NCBI GenBank assembly: GCA_030681615.1
Contig: JAUXSA010000195.1
Span: forward strand, 44,982-108,981
DNA from: Bacteroidota bacterium
GTDB lineage: Bacteria; Bacteroidota; Bacteroidia; B-17B0; Aurantibacillaceae
Direction: 5' to 3'
Length of the DNA: 64,000 nt
Shown: positions 9,372 through 16,710 of the stretch, in pieces
How the letters are laid out: each line of letters opens with the position of its first letter
How positions within the stretch are numbered: position 1 is the first letter of the stretch
Program-made: the position numbers and the translations under genes
Notes under the pieces: model-generated
Told to the model about the DNA's origin: nothing
The model's input: the letters and a program-made list of their open reading frames with translations, nothing else
The model's database searches: none

Positions 9372-9788
9372 TTGATCTTAGTAAGAAAATATTCAATACT
9401 CGAATCTCATCGCGGCCGTGCTTCTACAACAGAATTTTGGGATAATGGCATCATCTTTATTAAGTTGGATGATAATATGGAGGTTACACTTGAAGACTCT
9501 AAAGACCATTACGAATTTTTAAAAAGCAAATTCGACGGTAAAAATAAAATGAAGGTTTTAACCGAAACGGGTCGTTATACTACTATCACAAAAGAAGCAA
9601 GAGAATTCTCTACGCTTCCAGAAACAAACAAAATGACATTGGCAAGCGCAGTGGTTATAAAATCTCTGGCCCACCGCATCGTAATAAATTTTGTAATAAG
9701 TATTACCAGGCAACAAAATATGAAAATGCGTATGTTTGAAAGTAAAGACAAGGCCGTGGAGTGGTTACTTTCAATTGAGAATAAATAA
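9372..9788 (+). CDS. DUF7793-like small cytosolic protein with TTG start
   Basis: 138-residue soluble protein. The body (DDNMEVTLEDSKDHYEFL, GRYTTITKEAREF, MTLASAVVIKSLAHRIVINF, SKDKAVEWLLS) resembles the small Bacteroidota proteins grouped as DUF7793, which are thought to share a SpoIIAA/STAS-like alpha/beta fold. That assignment is from memory of the family pattern. No molecular function is known. The frame is closed upstream by TAA at 9366-9368 and the first in-frame ATG lies about 35 codons in, after conserved-looking sequence, so the TTG at 9372 is the best start. It ends 7 bases before the rhodanese gene, so the two may be cotranscribed. Confidence 0.6.
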   Translation: MILVRKYSILESHRGRASTTEFWDNGIIFIKLDDNMEVTLEDSKDHYEFLKSKFDGKNKMKVLTETGRYTTITKEAREFSTLPETNKMTLASAVVIKSLAHRIVINFVISITRQQNMKMRMFESKDKAVEWLLSIENK

Positions 9789-9795
9789 ACGATCT

Positions 9796-10173
9796 ATGAA
9801 AAAAATAATTTCTCTTATACTAATTTGTTTTTCCCTTACAACGTTTTCGCAAGTAAAAAATGTTGACGCAACAACTTTTAAAAAACTTGTAGACGAAAAA
9901 AAACATGTTTTAATTGATCTGCGTACTAACGAAGAGATTAAAAGTAAAGGCATGATCAAAGGCGCAATACAAATTGATTTTTTAGGTAAAGACGCTAATA
10001 CAGAGATAGATAAATTAGATAAAAATAAAAGTTATTTAATTTATTGTGCCGGTGGCGGAAGAAGCGAAGAGTGTGGTTTTTACATGCAAAAACAGGGATT
10101 TAAAGACGTGGTTAATCTTGAAAAAGGCTTTGGCGATTGGAAAAACAAAGGCTTTGAAATACAAACAAAATAA
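9796..10173 (+). CDS. Exported single-domain rhodanese-like protein
   Basis: 125 residues: an N-terminal signal peptide (MKKIISLILICFSLTTFSQ) and one rhodanese domain. The active-site loop reads YCAGGGRSEEC, with the catalytic Cys followed by a Gly-rich loop and Arg-Ser, so sulfurtransferase or thiol chemistry in the periplasm is plausible. The ATG at 9796 was chosen because it begins a clean signal peptide; the open frame extends upstream to 9736 inside the previous gene, with charged sequence that does not fit. It lies 7 bases after the DUF7793-like gene and 17 before cysQ. The physiological sulfur acceptor is unknown. Confidence 0.82.
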   Translation: MKKIISLILICFSLTTFSQVKNVDATTFKKLVDEKKHVLIDLRTNEEIKSKGMIKGAIQIDFLGKDANTEIDKLDKNKSYLIYCAGGGRSEECGFYMQKQGFKDVVNLEKGFGDWKNKGFEIQTK

Positions 10174-10190
10174 TTTGCGGTAAAGTTCTA

Positions 10191-11009
10191 ATGGACTATC
10201 AATCACTTTTAAAACTAGCCATTACCGCAGCGCTTAAAGCAGGGCAAGAGATCTTAAAAGTTTACGATACCGATTTTTTTGTTGAGACAAAAAGCGATAA
10301 CACGCCTGTAACACTTGCCGATAAGGGCGCGAGCAATTCCATTATTAAAGACCTTGTCCAAACAAAAATTCCAATCATAAGCGAGGAGGAGGATGTTTTG
10401 GATTATGGGGTCCGCCAAAAATGGGAGCGCGTTTGGCTGGTTGACCCACTGGATGGGACAAAAGAATTTGTAAAACGTAATGGGGAATTTACCGTTAATA
10501 TTGCTTTGATCGAGAATAATCAACCTGTAATTGGTGTCATTTATTTACCTGTTCACAAAGAACTTTATTTTGCCTGTATCAATTATGGTAGTTTTAAGGT
10601 TACACAGCAGCAGTTCCCGGAAATAAATAATGTACAAAACAACGTAGAGAACTTATTGAAAGCGGCTGTTAAATTACCAACCCAAAAACTACCAAAAAAA
10701 TACACGGTGGTTGCAAGCCGTTCGCATCTTAGCAGAGAGCTTAACTTACACATTGATAAACTTATTAATGTTTATGGCGAAGTAGACATTACAAATGTTG
10801 GTAGCAGCATAAAACAATGTTGGGTAGCCGAAGGCAAAGCGCACGAATATTTACGCTTGGGCACCACTATGGAATGGGATACAGCCGCGGGGCAATGTAT
10901 ACTGGAGCAAGCCGGTGGACAGATAATAGACCTTGAAACGCAAAAACCCATGCGTTACAATAAAGAGAACATGAGAAACAATTTTTTTATTGCAAAGCAC
11001 CGTGCTTAA
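10191..11009 (+). CDS. cysQ: 3'(2'),5'-bisphosphate nucleotidase CysQ
   Basis: Inositol-monophosphatase-fold enzyme of 272 residues predicted to hydrolyse 3'-phosphoadenosine 5'-phosphate (PAP) to AMP and phosphate, clearing the by-product of sulfate assimilation. The Mg2+-binding motif WLVDPLDGTKEFVKRNGEF sits near residue 80, preceded by the acidic EEE and followed by the second signature MEWDTAAGQCILEQAGG near residue 224. These match CysQ better than SuhB (KEFVKRNGEFTVNIAL). It follows the rhodanese gene by 17 bases. Start ATG 10191 (MDYQSLLKLA). Confidence 0.92.
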   Translation: MDYQSLLKLAITAALKAGQEILKVYDTDFFVETKSDNTPVTLADKGASNSIIKDLVQTKIPIISEEEDVLDYGVRQKWERVWLVDPLDGTKEFVKRNGEFTVNIALIENNQPVIGVIYLPVHKELYFACINYGSFKVTQQQFPEINNVQNNVENLLKAAVKLPTQKLPKKYTVVASRSHLSRELNLHIDKLINVYGEVDITNVGSSIKQCWVAEGKAHEYLRLGTTMEWDTAAGQCILEQAGGQIIDLETQKPMRYNKENMRNNFFIAKHRA

Positions 11010-11025
11010 GCGATAAAACAGGGAA

Positions 11026-11055
11026 AATAAAAAAGGCCACCGTCTTGGTAGCCTT
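11026..11055 (-). terminator. Hairpin with U-tract on the minus strand
   Basis: Arms AAGGC-x-ACC (11033-11041) and GGT-x-GCCTT (11047-11055) pair with one mismatch around a five-base loop. On the minus strand the stem is followed by a T-rich run (complement of 11024-11034). It lies 4 bases beyond the decayed tRNA-Arg copy, the same order as the functional tRNA and its own hairpin. Confidence 0.5.
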
Positions 11056-11059
11056 CTCG

Positions 11060-11114
11060 TGATCCCGCTTGGTCCCGATATCTATCGGGACGAACAAGGA
11101 CCGCAGGTTTAGAA
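11060..11114 (-). pseudogene. Decayed partial copy of tRNA-Arg(TCT), interrupted by a palindrome
   Basis: Bases 11060-11072 and 11092-11114 repeat the 3' half of the nearby tRNA-Arg (acceptor 3' strand, one T-arm strand, variable region and 3' side of the anticodon stem), with one base deleted in the second block. The four T-loop bases of the real tRNA are replaced by a 20-base palindrome at 11072-11091. The tRNA 5' half and the CCA end are missing, so this cannot be a functional tRNA. Confidence 0.75.
11072..11091. repeat. Palindromic repeat GTCCCGATATCTATCGGGAC
   Basis: A 20-base near-perfect palindrome (one mismatched central pair), sitting exactly where the tRNA remnant loses its T-loop. 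A closely related 18-base palindrome occurs inside polA at 36535-36552, which suggests a small dispersed palindromic element. Confidence 0.65.
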
Positions 11115-11153
11115 TAATATAAAAGAAAGATATTTCAAGATCACTGTAAAACG

Positions 11154-11188
11154 AAAAATCCCCTCGGGAATAACCAAAGAGGATTTTT
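11154..11188 (-). terminator. Terminator-like hairpin downstream of tRNA-Arg
   Basis: Arm AAAAATCCCCTC (11154-11165) pairs with GAGGATTTTT (11179-11188) with a two-base bulge. On the minus strand the stem ends in a T-run, as expected of an intrinsic terminator placed 8 bases beyond the tRNA 3' end. The A/T-rich arms may also let it act from the plus side. Confidence 0.6.
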
Positions 11189-11196
11189 CTGCTTTA

Positions 11197-11273
11197 TGGT
11201 GATCCCGCTTGGAATCGAACCAAGGACCGCAGGTTTAGAAAACCTGTGCTCTATCCAGCTGAGCTACGGGACC
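11197..11273 (-). tRNA. tRNA-Arg (anticodon TCT)
   Basis: The minus strand reads as a complete 77-base tRNA including encoded CCA. Acceptor 5' GGTCCCG pairs with CGGGATC (one G-T pair); the D-arm contains AGCTCAGCTGG; the anticodon stem CAGGT/ACCTG encloses loop TTTCTAA, giving anticodon TCT, which reads AGA/AGG; the T-arm contains GGTTCGATTCC. It is followed on the minus strand by a terminator-like hairpin and then by a decayed copy of itself. Confidence 0.95.
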
Positions 11274-11381
11274 AATTCCTTGAAAATAGTTGAATACAAC
11301 TACTTTTTTGAGAATGCAAATGTAAAAAAAAAAATTATTTAAACAATTATAATTATTTTAGTGGACTAGCGTTTATCCTAT

Positions 11382-13334
11382 CTGCAACTGTCTGTAATCA
11401 TAGTTAACTACAACGTAAAGCACTTTTTAGAACAGTGTCTTTTTTCTGTCTTTAAAGCATTAAAGAACATTAATGCAGAGGTCATAGTTGTAGACAATAA
11501 CTCTGTAGATGGCTCTATAGCGCTCATAAAGGGCAAATTCCCACAAGTAAGCTTAATTGCAAATACAACCAATACAGGCTTTTCCGTTGCCAATAACCAG
11601 GGTATAAAGATCGCTAAAGGCAAATATGTCCTTTTACTTAACCCCGATACTGTTGTGCAGGAGGATACATTTGAGAAAACCCTTGCATTTATGGAAGAAC
11701 ATCCCGAAGCAGGAGGGTTAGGGATCAAAATGCTGGATGGGAAGGGTAATTTTTTACCCGAAAGCAAACGTGGGCTTCCAACCCCGGCGGTAGCATTTTA
11801 TAAAATATTTGGACTTGCAAAATTATTTCCCGGCTCTAAAAAATTTGGTCAGTACCATTTAACATTCTTAGATAAGAATAAAACGCACCAAATAGATATT
11901 TTAAGCGGCGCTTTTATGTTAATGCGTAAAGCAGCTTTAGATAAGGTTGGTTTGCTTGATGAAACTTTTTTTATGTATGGCGAGGATATCGATCTTTCTT
12001 ATCGCATTACACAAGGAGGGTATAAAAATTATTATTTTGCCGATAGTAGCATTATTCATTACAAAGGCGAAAGCACAAAAAAAAGCAGCGTTAATTATGT
12101 AATTGTGTTTTACAAAGCCATGGCAATTTTTGCACAAAAACATTTTACACAAAATCACGCGCGCACGTTTCGCTTCTTAATTTACCTTGCCATTTATTTA
12201 CGCGCAGCAGCAGCTATAACGGCTCGCTTCATTAAACAATGGTTTTTCCCGGCAATAGATTTTACGTTGGTTTTATTAGGACTTTATCTTTGCAAGACTA
12301 TTTACGAGATCAACTTTAAACTTACGCCTAATTTTTATTCGCACGAAACACTCAACTTTTTCTTTCCCATTTATACTTTAGTCTGGATGTTCTTTGTATA
12401 CCTAAGTGGCGGTTATGACGTGCCGTTACGCCTTACCAAAGTTGTAAGAGGAGTTTTAGCAGGAACAGCTTTTATTCTGATCGTGTATTCTCTTTTACCG
12501 GAATATTATCGTTTTTCGCGTGCATTAATTTTAATTGGTTCTGCTTATACTTTAGCAATTTATTTAGTAATGCGTTTAATTTATCACGGGTTAAAAATTA
12601 AAAAATTTAAGATCGGTGGTTACAAAACAAATGCACGAATTGCAATTATTGGCAGTGAGTTAGAGTTTAACCGCGTTAACGATATCCTTAAAAAAACAAA
12701 CATAAAGTCAGAATTCATTGGCTTTATAAGTAACGAGAATAATGGCATTAAGAACGAAGCCTACATTGGCCACTTTCACCAGATCAACGAAGCGATTGAT
12801 GTACACCAGTTAAACGAAATTATTTTTTGCGCAAGAGATATTTCTTCGCGGGAAATTATTGATAAAATGATAACACTGGTTACAAAAGGCGTTGAGTTTA
12901 AAATTGCCCCACCAGAAAGTCTTTCTATTATCGGCAGTAACAGTATTGATACAGCCGGCGATCTTTATGTGATAGATGTAAACAATGTGGGTAGACCTGA
13001 GAACAGACGTAAAAAGAGATTATTGGATCTTATTGTGAGCGCCACTGCCCTGTTATTCTTTTGGATCTTTCTTTTTTTGCAAAAAAATAAACTTAATTTT
13101 ATTGCCAACGCTTTTAAAGTTTTAGTGGGCATTTATTCATGGGTGGGTTATGGTAAAAACCCTCGTAAAGATTTGCCTTCCATTCGCCCTTCCATATTAA
13201 CACCGTCCGACCTTCTTGGAGAAAACATATCCGAAGACCGCATTAACAAAGCCTTTTTAAACTACTCTAAAGATTATAAAATTGAGAATGATCTTAAAAT
13301 CATTTTCTCTCAAATAAGCAATTTAGGCAGATAA
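11382..13334 (+). CDS. Family 2 glycosyltransferase fused to a membrane/CoA-binding-like half, apparent CTG start
   Basis: 650-residue fusion predicted to act in surface polysaccharide synthesis. Residues 1-~270 are a GT2 transferase: LSVIIVNYNV at the N-terminus, EVIVVDNNSVDGS, the metal-binding region LLNPDTVVQ, and the ED motif FMYGEDIDLSYR. After that come several hydrophobic helices (about 275-400) and a Rossmann-like segment (ARIAIIGSELEFNRVNDIL) resembling the N-terminal half of polyprenyl-phosphate sugar transferases, but I see no catalytic sugar-transferase domain. The GT2 frame is open only from 11370. No ATG, GTG or TTG precedes the conserved N-terminus, and the residue expected to be Met is CTG at 11382 (CTG CAA CTG TCT, reading as MQLS). 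The first ATG lies far inside the GT2 domain. Confidence 0.75.
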   Translation: MQLSVIIVNYNVKHFLEQCLFSVFKALKNINAEVIVVDNNSVDGSIALIKGKFPQVSLIANTTNTGFSVANNQGIKIAKGKYVLLLNPDTVVQEDTFEKTLAFMEEHPEAGGLGIKMLDGKGNFLPESKRGLPTPAVAFYKIFGLAKLFPGSKKFGQYHLTFLDKNKTHQIDILSGAFMLMRKAALDKVGLLDETFFMYGEDIDLSYRITQGGYKNYYFADSSIIHYKGESTKKSSVNYVIVFYKAMAIFAQKHFTQNHARTFRFLIYLAIYLRAAAAITARFIKQWFFPAIDFTLVLLGLYLCKTIYEINFKLTPNFYSHETLNFFFPIYTLVWMFFVYLSGGYDVPLRLTKVVRGVLAGTAFILIVYSLLPEYYRFSRALILIGSAYTLAIYLVMRLIYHGLKIKKFKIGGYKTNARIAIIGSELEFNRVNDILKKTNIKSEFIGFISNENNGIKNEAYIGHFHQINEAIDVHQLNEIIFCARDISSREIIDKMITLVTKGVEFKIAPPESLSIIGSNSIDTAGDLYVIDVNNVGRPENRRKKRLLDLIVSATALLFFWIFLFLQKNKLNFIANAFKVLVGIYSWVGYGKNPRKDLPSIRPSILTPSDLLGENISEDRINKAFLNYSKDYKIENDLKIIFSQISNLGR

Positions 13335-13415
13335 TTGTTAAACTTTGTTTAGGCCGGTTGTGTAAGTAAAAAAATAGACCCAACTTTAAATAAACTTCGT
13401 AAATAATCAAACTGT

Positions 13416-13862
13416 ATGAAAAAAATTATTTTACTTTTTGCAACACTATTTTCTTTTTTTGCTTTAAACGCACAACAACAAAATCCTATTACCTGGGTTG
13501 CTTCGTACAAATCAATTTCTGCAACAGAGGGCGAAATAATTATTACTCCCAAAATAGACAAAGGCTGGCACAGTTATTCTCAAAAAGTAACTGCAGACGG
13601 GCCCGTGCCAACATCTTTTAAGTTTACCCAATCAAAACAATATACATTAGTTGGTGCTGTTGAAGAAAGTAATGTACACGAAGAGTTTGATAAAGCCTTT
13701 GATGCGAAGATCTTTATAGTAACCGAAAAATCAGCTTTCAAACAAAAGGTAAAATTTGCCAAAGCAGGCTTTAGCGTAGCCCTTAAGATAGAATTTATGT
13801 GCTGCAACGATCAAATGTGTCTACCCCCCAAAACAACCGACCTAACTGTTAAGGTGCAATAA
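13416..13862 (+). CDS. Stand-alone DsbD-alpha-like exported protein
   Basis: 148 residues with a signal peptide (MKKIILLFATLFSFFALNA) and one domain like the periplasmic N-terminal domain of DsbD, with GWHSYSQ near the start and FMCCNDQMCLPP near the end; the second and third Cys match the pair that passes electrons in DsbD-alpha. The same domain opens the full DsbD at 13911 (TWHLYSQ, MACNETQCQKF), so the two arose by duplication. It is likely a soluble periplasmic partner or electron carrier for the adjacent DsbD (inference). It has an extra Cys next to the first active-site Cys. Confidence 0.78.
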   Translation: MKKIILLFATLFSFFALNAQQQNPITWVASYKSISATEGEIIITPKIDKGWHSYSQKVTADGPVPTSFKFTQSKQYTLVGAVEESNVHEEFDKAFDAKIFIVTEKSAFKQKVKFAKAGFSVALKIEFMCCNDQMCLPPKTTDLTVKVQ

Positions 13863-13910
13863 AAAAATAATAGTATTTTTACCTTGTCATCTTATTTTAA
13901 ATATTTCATT

Positions 13911-16037
13911 ATGAAAAGATTTTTAACGGTTTTGTCTTTTGTTATTATTGCATCCTGTTCTTACGGAGGAGATAAAAAAGTTGATGATTCAAAAACTACC
14001 CTCCCAATAAAAACCGTAACCGCTAATCAAAATAAACAGTACGTTACCTGGACATATTCGCTAAAGAAGATAAGCGCAGATGAATTTGAATTGACCTTTA
14101 AAGCTAAAATAGAACCAACCTGGCATTTGTATTCACAAATAGAAACACCAGACGGACCTTTACCAACTTATTTTGAATTTGAAAAATCTAAAGACTATAA
14201 ATTAATTGGAAAGGTTATTGAGCCAAAACCTATTGAACATGCAGAACCGGTTTTTGATAACCAGGTGATGCGTTATTTTGAGAACAGCGCCACATTCAAA
14301 CAAAAAATTAAAGCACTTACAAATAAACCATTTACAATAAAAGGATTTATTGATGGTATGGCGTGTAACGAAACGCAGTGCCAAAAATTTTCGCCAACAT
14401 TTGATTTTAGTTTTAAAATAGAAGGTGCAGAAGTTACCGCAACGACTACGACAGAAACAACTGTTGCGGCAACAGAAACGCTAACAACTGATACCACTCA
14501 GCAAATTGCTGCAGTTGAAAATACGGTTGCCGTAAATAGCAATACTAATGAACCAAAAATTTCGGCCCCGCCAACTGAAAAAACCGAGAAAAGAACTTAT
14601 TGGGGATTGTTTATTGCCGGCTTTCTTGGCGGATTAGCAGCATTGCTTACACCTTGCGTATTTCCAATGATACCAATGACCGTTAGTTTTTTTACAAAAC
14701 AAAGTAAAACAAAAGCAGCAGGAATTCGCAACGCATTTATTTATGCTATTTCCATTATCGCTATTTACATTGCATTGGGCTTAGGTGTTACATTAATTTT
14801 TGGCGCCGACGCCATGAACAATCTCGCAACAAACGTCTGGTTCAATCTCGCATTTTTTGTTCTGTTAGTTGTATTTGCAATTTCTTTTTTAGGCGCATTC
14901 GAAATTACGCTGCCTTCGGGTTTTGTAAATAAGATGGATGCAAAATCTGATAAAGGTGGATTGATTGGTATCTTTTTTATGGCCTTTACTTTAGGTTTAG
15001 TTTCATTCTCTTGCACCGGACCCATTATTGGAACACTGCTTGTGCAAGCCGCCTCAACGGGCGCTTTAGCGGGACCATTTTTTGGTATGTTTGGTTTTTC
15101 GTTAGCGCTTGCTTTACCATTTGGTTTGTTTGCGGCGTTCCCGGGTTGGTTAAACTCTTTACCAAAATCAGGTGGTTGGTTAAACTCTGTAAAAGTTGTT
15201 TTAGGCTTTTTAGAATTAGCACTTGCTATGAAATTTTTATCGAATGCCGATCTTGTTGTGCAAGCAGGAATTTTAACGAGAGAATTATTTTTAGTTATCT
15301 GGATCGTGATCTTCGCTTTATTAGGTGGTTACTTAATGGGCTGGTTCAAACTATCGCACGACAGTGAAATGAAATATGTTTCGGTGCCGCGTTTAATGAT
15401 GGCCATTTTAGTTTTCTCTTTTACCGTTTATTTAATTCCCGGTTTATGGGGGGCGCCTTTAAAATTAATTAGTGGTTTTCCTCCTCCTGATTTTTATAGT
15501 GAATCGCCTGAAGGTTTTGGTGGCAGAAAAGCAGAAGTAACTTCCGGAAATGCAACACATGAAGATCTGCCGGAACACGCGCATCGCGGACCAAACGGCA
15601 TTCCTGCATTTGATGATTATGTTTTAGCATTGGCGCACGCCAAAAAAGTAAATAAACCGTTACTAATAGATTTTACCGGTTGGGCTTGCGTAAATTGTCG
15701 TAAGATGGAAGGACAGGTTTGGAGCGACTCGGATGTAAAACGGAAATTAAGTAAAGATTTTGTTTTAGTTTCTCTTTACGTAGATGATAAAAAGAAACTT
15801 CCTAAAGAGCTACAGGTTGAGGTAACATGGAATGGATCAAAACGTACATTATCTTCGGTTGGTGACAGGTGGAGTTATTTGCAAAACACAAAATACATGT
15901 CGAGCACACAACCACAGTATTGGATAATTGATGGCGACGAAAATCATTACAGCGATTCTACGAGCTACGATCCTGATATCGCAAAATACATTCAGTGGTT
16001 GGATAAGGGCTTGGAAAAGTTTAAGGCGAAGAAATAG
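13911..16037 (+). CDS. dsbD: Thiol:disulfide interchange protein DsbD (cytochrome c biogenesis type)
   Basis: Transfers reducing equivalents from cytosolic thioredoxin across the inner membrane to periplasmic thiols. 708 residues: signal with a lipobox-like IIASC near residue 19, alpha domain (about 35-165) with NETQCQK, a Thr/Ala-rich linker, a CcdA-type eight-helix core (about 215-520) with LTPCVFPMIPM at ~245 and SFSCTGPIIG at ~366, and a C-terminal thioredoxin domain with WACVNC at ~590. All three redox Cys pairs are present. ATG 13911 (MKRFLTVLSF) is preferred over the upstream in-frame start at 13884 because it gives a proper signal sequence. It follows the orphan alpha-domain gene by 48 bases. 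Confidence 0.9.
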   Translation: MKRFLTVLSFVIIASCSYGGDKKVDDSKTTLPIKTVTANQNKQYVTWTYSLKKISADEFELTFKAKIEPTWHLYSQIETPDGPLPTYFEFEKSKDYKLIGKVIEPKPIEHAEPVFDNQVMRYFENSATFKQKIKALTNKPFTIKGFIDGMACNETQCQKFSPTFDFSFKIEGAEVTATTTTETTVAATETLTTDTTQQIAAVENTVAVNSNTNEPKISAPPTEKTEKRTYWGLFIAGFLGGLAALLTPCVFPMIPMTVSFFTKQSKTKAAGIRNAFIYAISIIAIYIALGLGVTLIFGADAMNNLATNVWFNLAFFVLLVVFAISFLGAFEITLPSGFVNKMDAKSDKGGLIGIFFMAFTLGLVSFSCTGPIIGTLLVQAASTGALAGPFFGMFGFSLALALPFGLFAAFPGWLNSLPKSGGWLNSVKVVLGFLELALAMKFLSNADLVVQAGILTRELFLVIWIVIFALLGGYLMGWFKLSHDSEMKYVSVPRLMMAILVFSFTVYLIPGLWGAPLKLISGFPPPDFYSESPEGFGGRKAEVTSGNATHEDLPEHAHRGPNGIPAFDDYVLALAHAKKVNKPLLIDFTGWACVNCRKMEGQVWSDSDVKRKLSKDFVLVSLYVDDKKKLPKELQVEVTWNGSKRTLSSVGDRWSYLQNTKYMSSTQPQYWIIDGDENHYSDSTSYDPDIAKYIQWLDKGLEKFKAKK

Positions 16038-16081
16038 CTTTTCCTAATTAATGTCACTTCTAGTAGCCGACATTAGGGCGC

Positions 16082-16147
16082 GTATCGAGACGTGTATTAA
16101 AAATGCAGTTCTCGATACAATTTTTTGCAAGAGGCAATGCAAAAAAT
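16082..16147. repeat. Two adjacent inverted repeats in the dsbD / 16168 convergent gap
   Basis: GTATCGAGA (16082-16090) pairs with TCTCGATAC (16110-16118). Immediately after, TTTTTTGCA (16121-16129) pairs exactly with TGCAAAAAA (16138-16146). The gap separates convergent genes, so a bidirectional terminator role is possible. The CTCGATAC...ACTCGAAC flavour also resembles dispersed intergenic repeats common in Bacteroidota. Confidence 0.5.
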
Positions 16148-16167
16148 AACTCGAACTAACAGGGAAG

Positions 16168-16710
16168 CTACTTGCCCAACAACTTCGAGAGAATATAATT
16201 CCCGTCAATTACCAATTGCTTAAAATCTTTTTTTGTTTTAATAATTAGCTGGTTGGTATTGTATTTTGTAATAGCGTAATCGTACTCAATAGCTTCTTTG
16301 CCTTTTTTCTCAAGCGCAATAAGATATTTAAGATCTTTATCGCTTAAAACAAAAGCCCTTTCTTTTTTAAATTCCCAGTAAGGTTTCTCTCTTATTTTTA
16401 AAGCGGAGAATTTTCTGTTTGGAAAAACAGTCAACGACGAGGCATAATAATTTACAGAATAATTATCTGCATTCTTTTTCACCACAAACTTTTCGGTAAT
16501 GGTATAGCGTTGAGGTTTGCCTGTAAGTGTTTGTCCCGATGCTGTAGAAAGTTGTTGTACCGCTTCTTCTACATGACATTGGTAATAAGTAATAGAATCA
16601 CCAACGTTTAAACTTTTTAATATACTGTTGTTTGGAATAACAATAGAATCATTCTGCGCCAGGAATATGGAACCAGAAACAAGAAACAATATCAGGAACA
16701 GTTTTCTCAT
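16168..16710 (-). CDS. Unknown exported protein coupled to purT
   Basis: 180 residues with a signal peptide ([19 protein letters not shown]) and no recognisable domain. The mature part is Lys/Tyr-rich with predicted alternating strands ([35 protein letters not shown]). The ATG at 16710 overlaps the purT stop by four bases (ATGA), so translation is probably coupled even though the functions look unrelated. It converges on dsbD. Confidence 0.65.
   Translation of the reverse strand: MRKLFLILFLVSGSIFLAQNDSIVIPNNSILKSLNVGDSITYYQCHVEEAVQQLSTASGQTLTGKPQRYTITEKFVVKKNADNYSVNYYASSLTVFPNRKFSALKIREKPYWEFKKERAFVLSDKDLKYLIALEKKGKEAIEYDYAITKYNTNQLIIKTKKDFKQLVIDGNYILSKLLGK

Noticed and set aside
14273..15367. 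Several open frames of 70-118 codons on both strands within dsbD
   Set aside because: They overlap intact DsbD motifs and have no domain content of their own.
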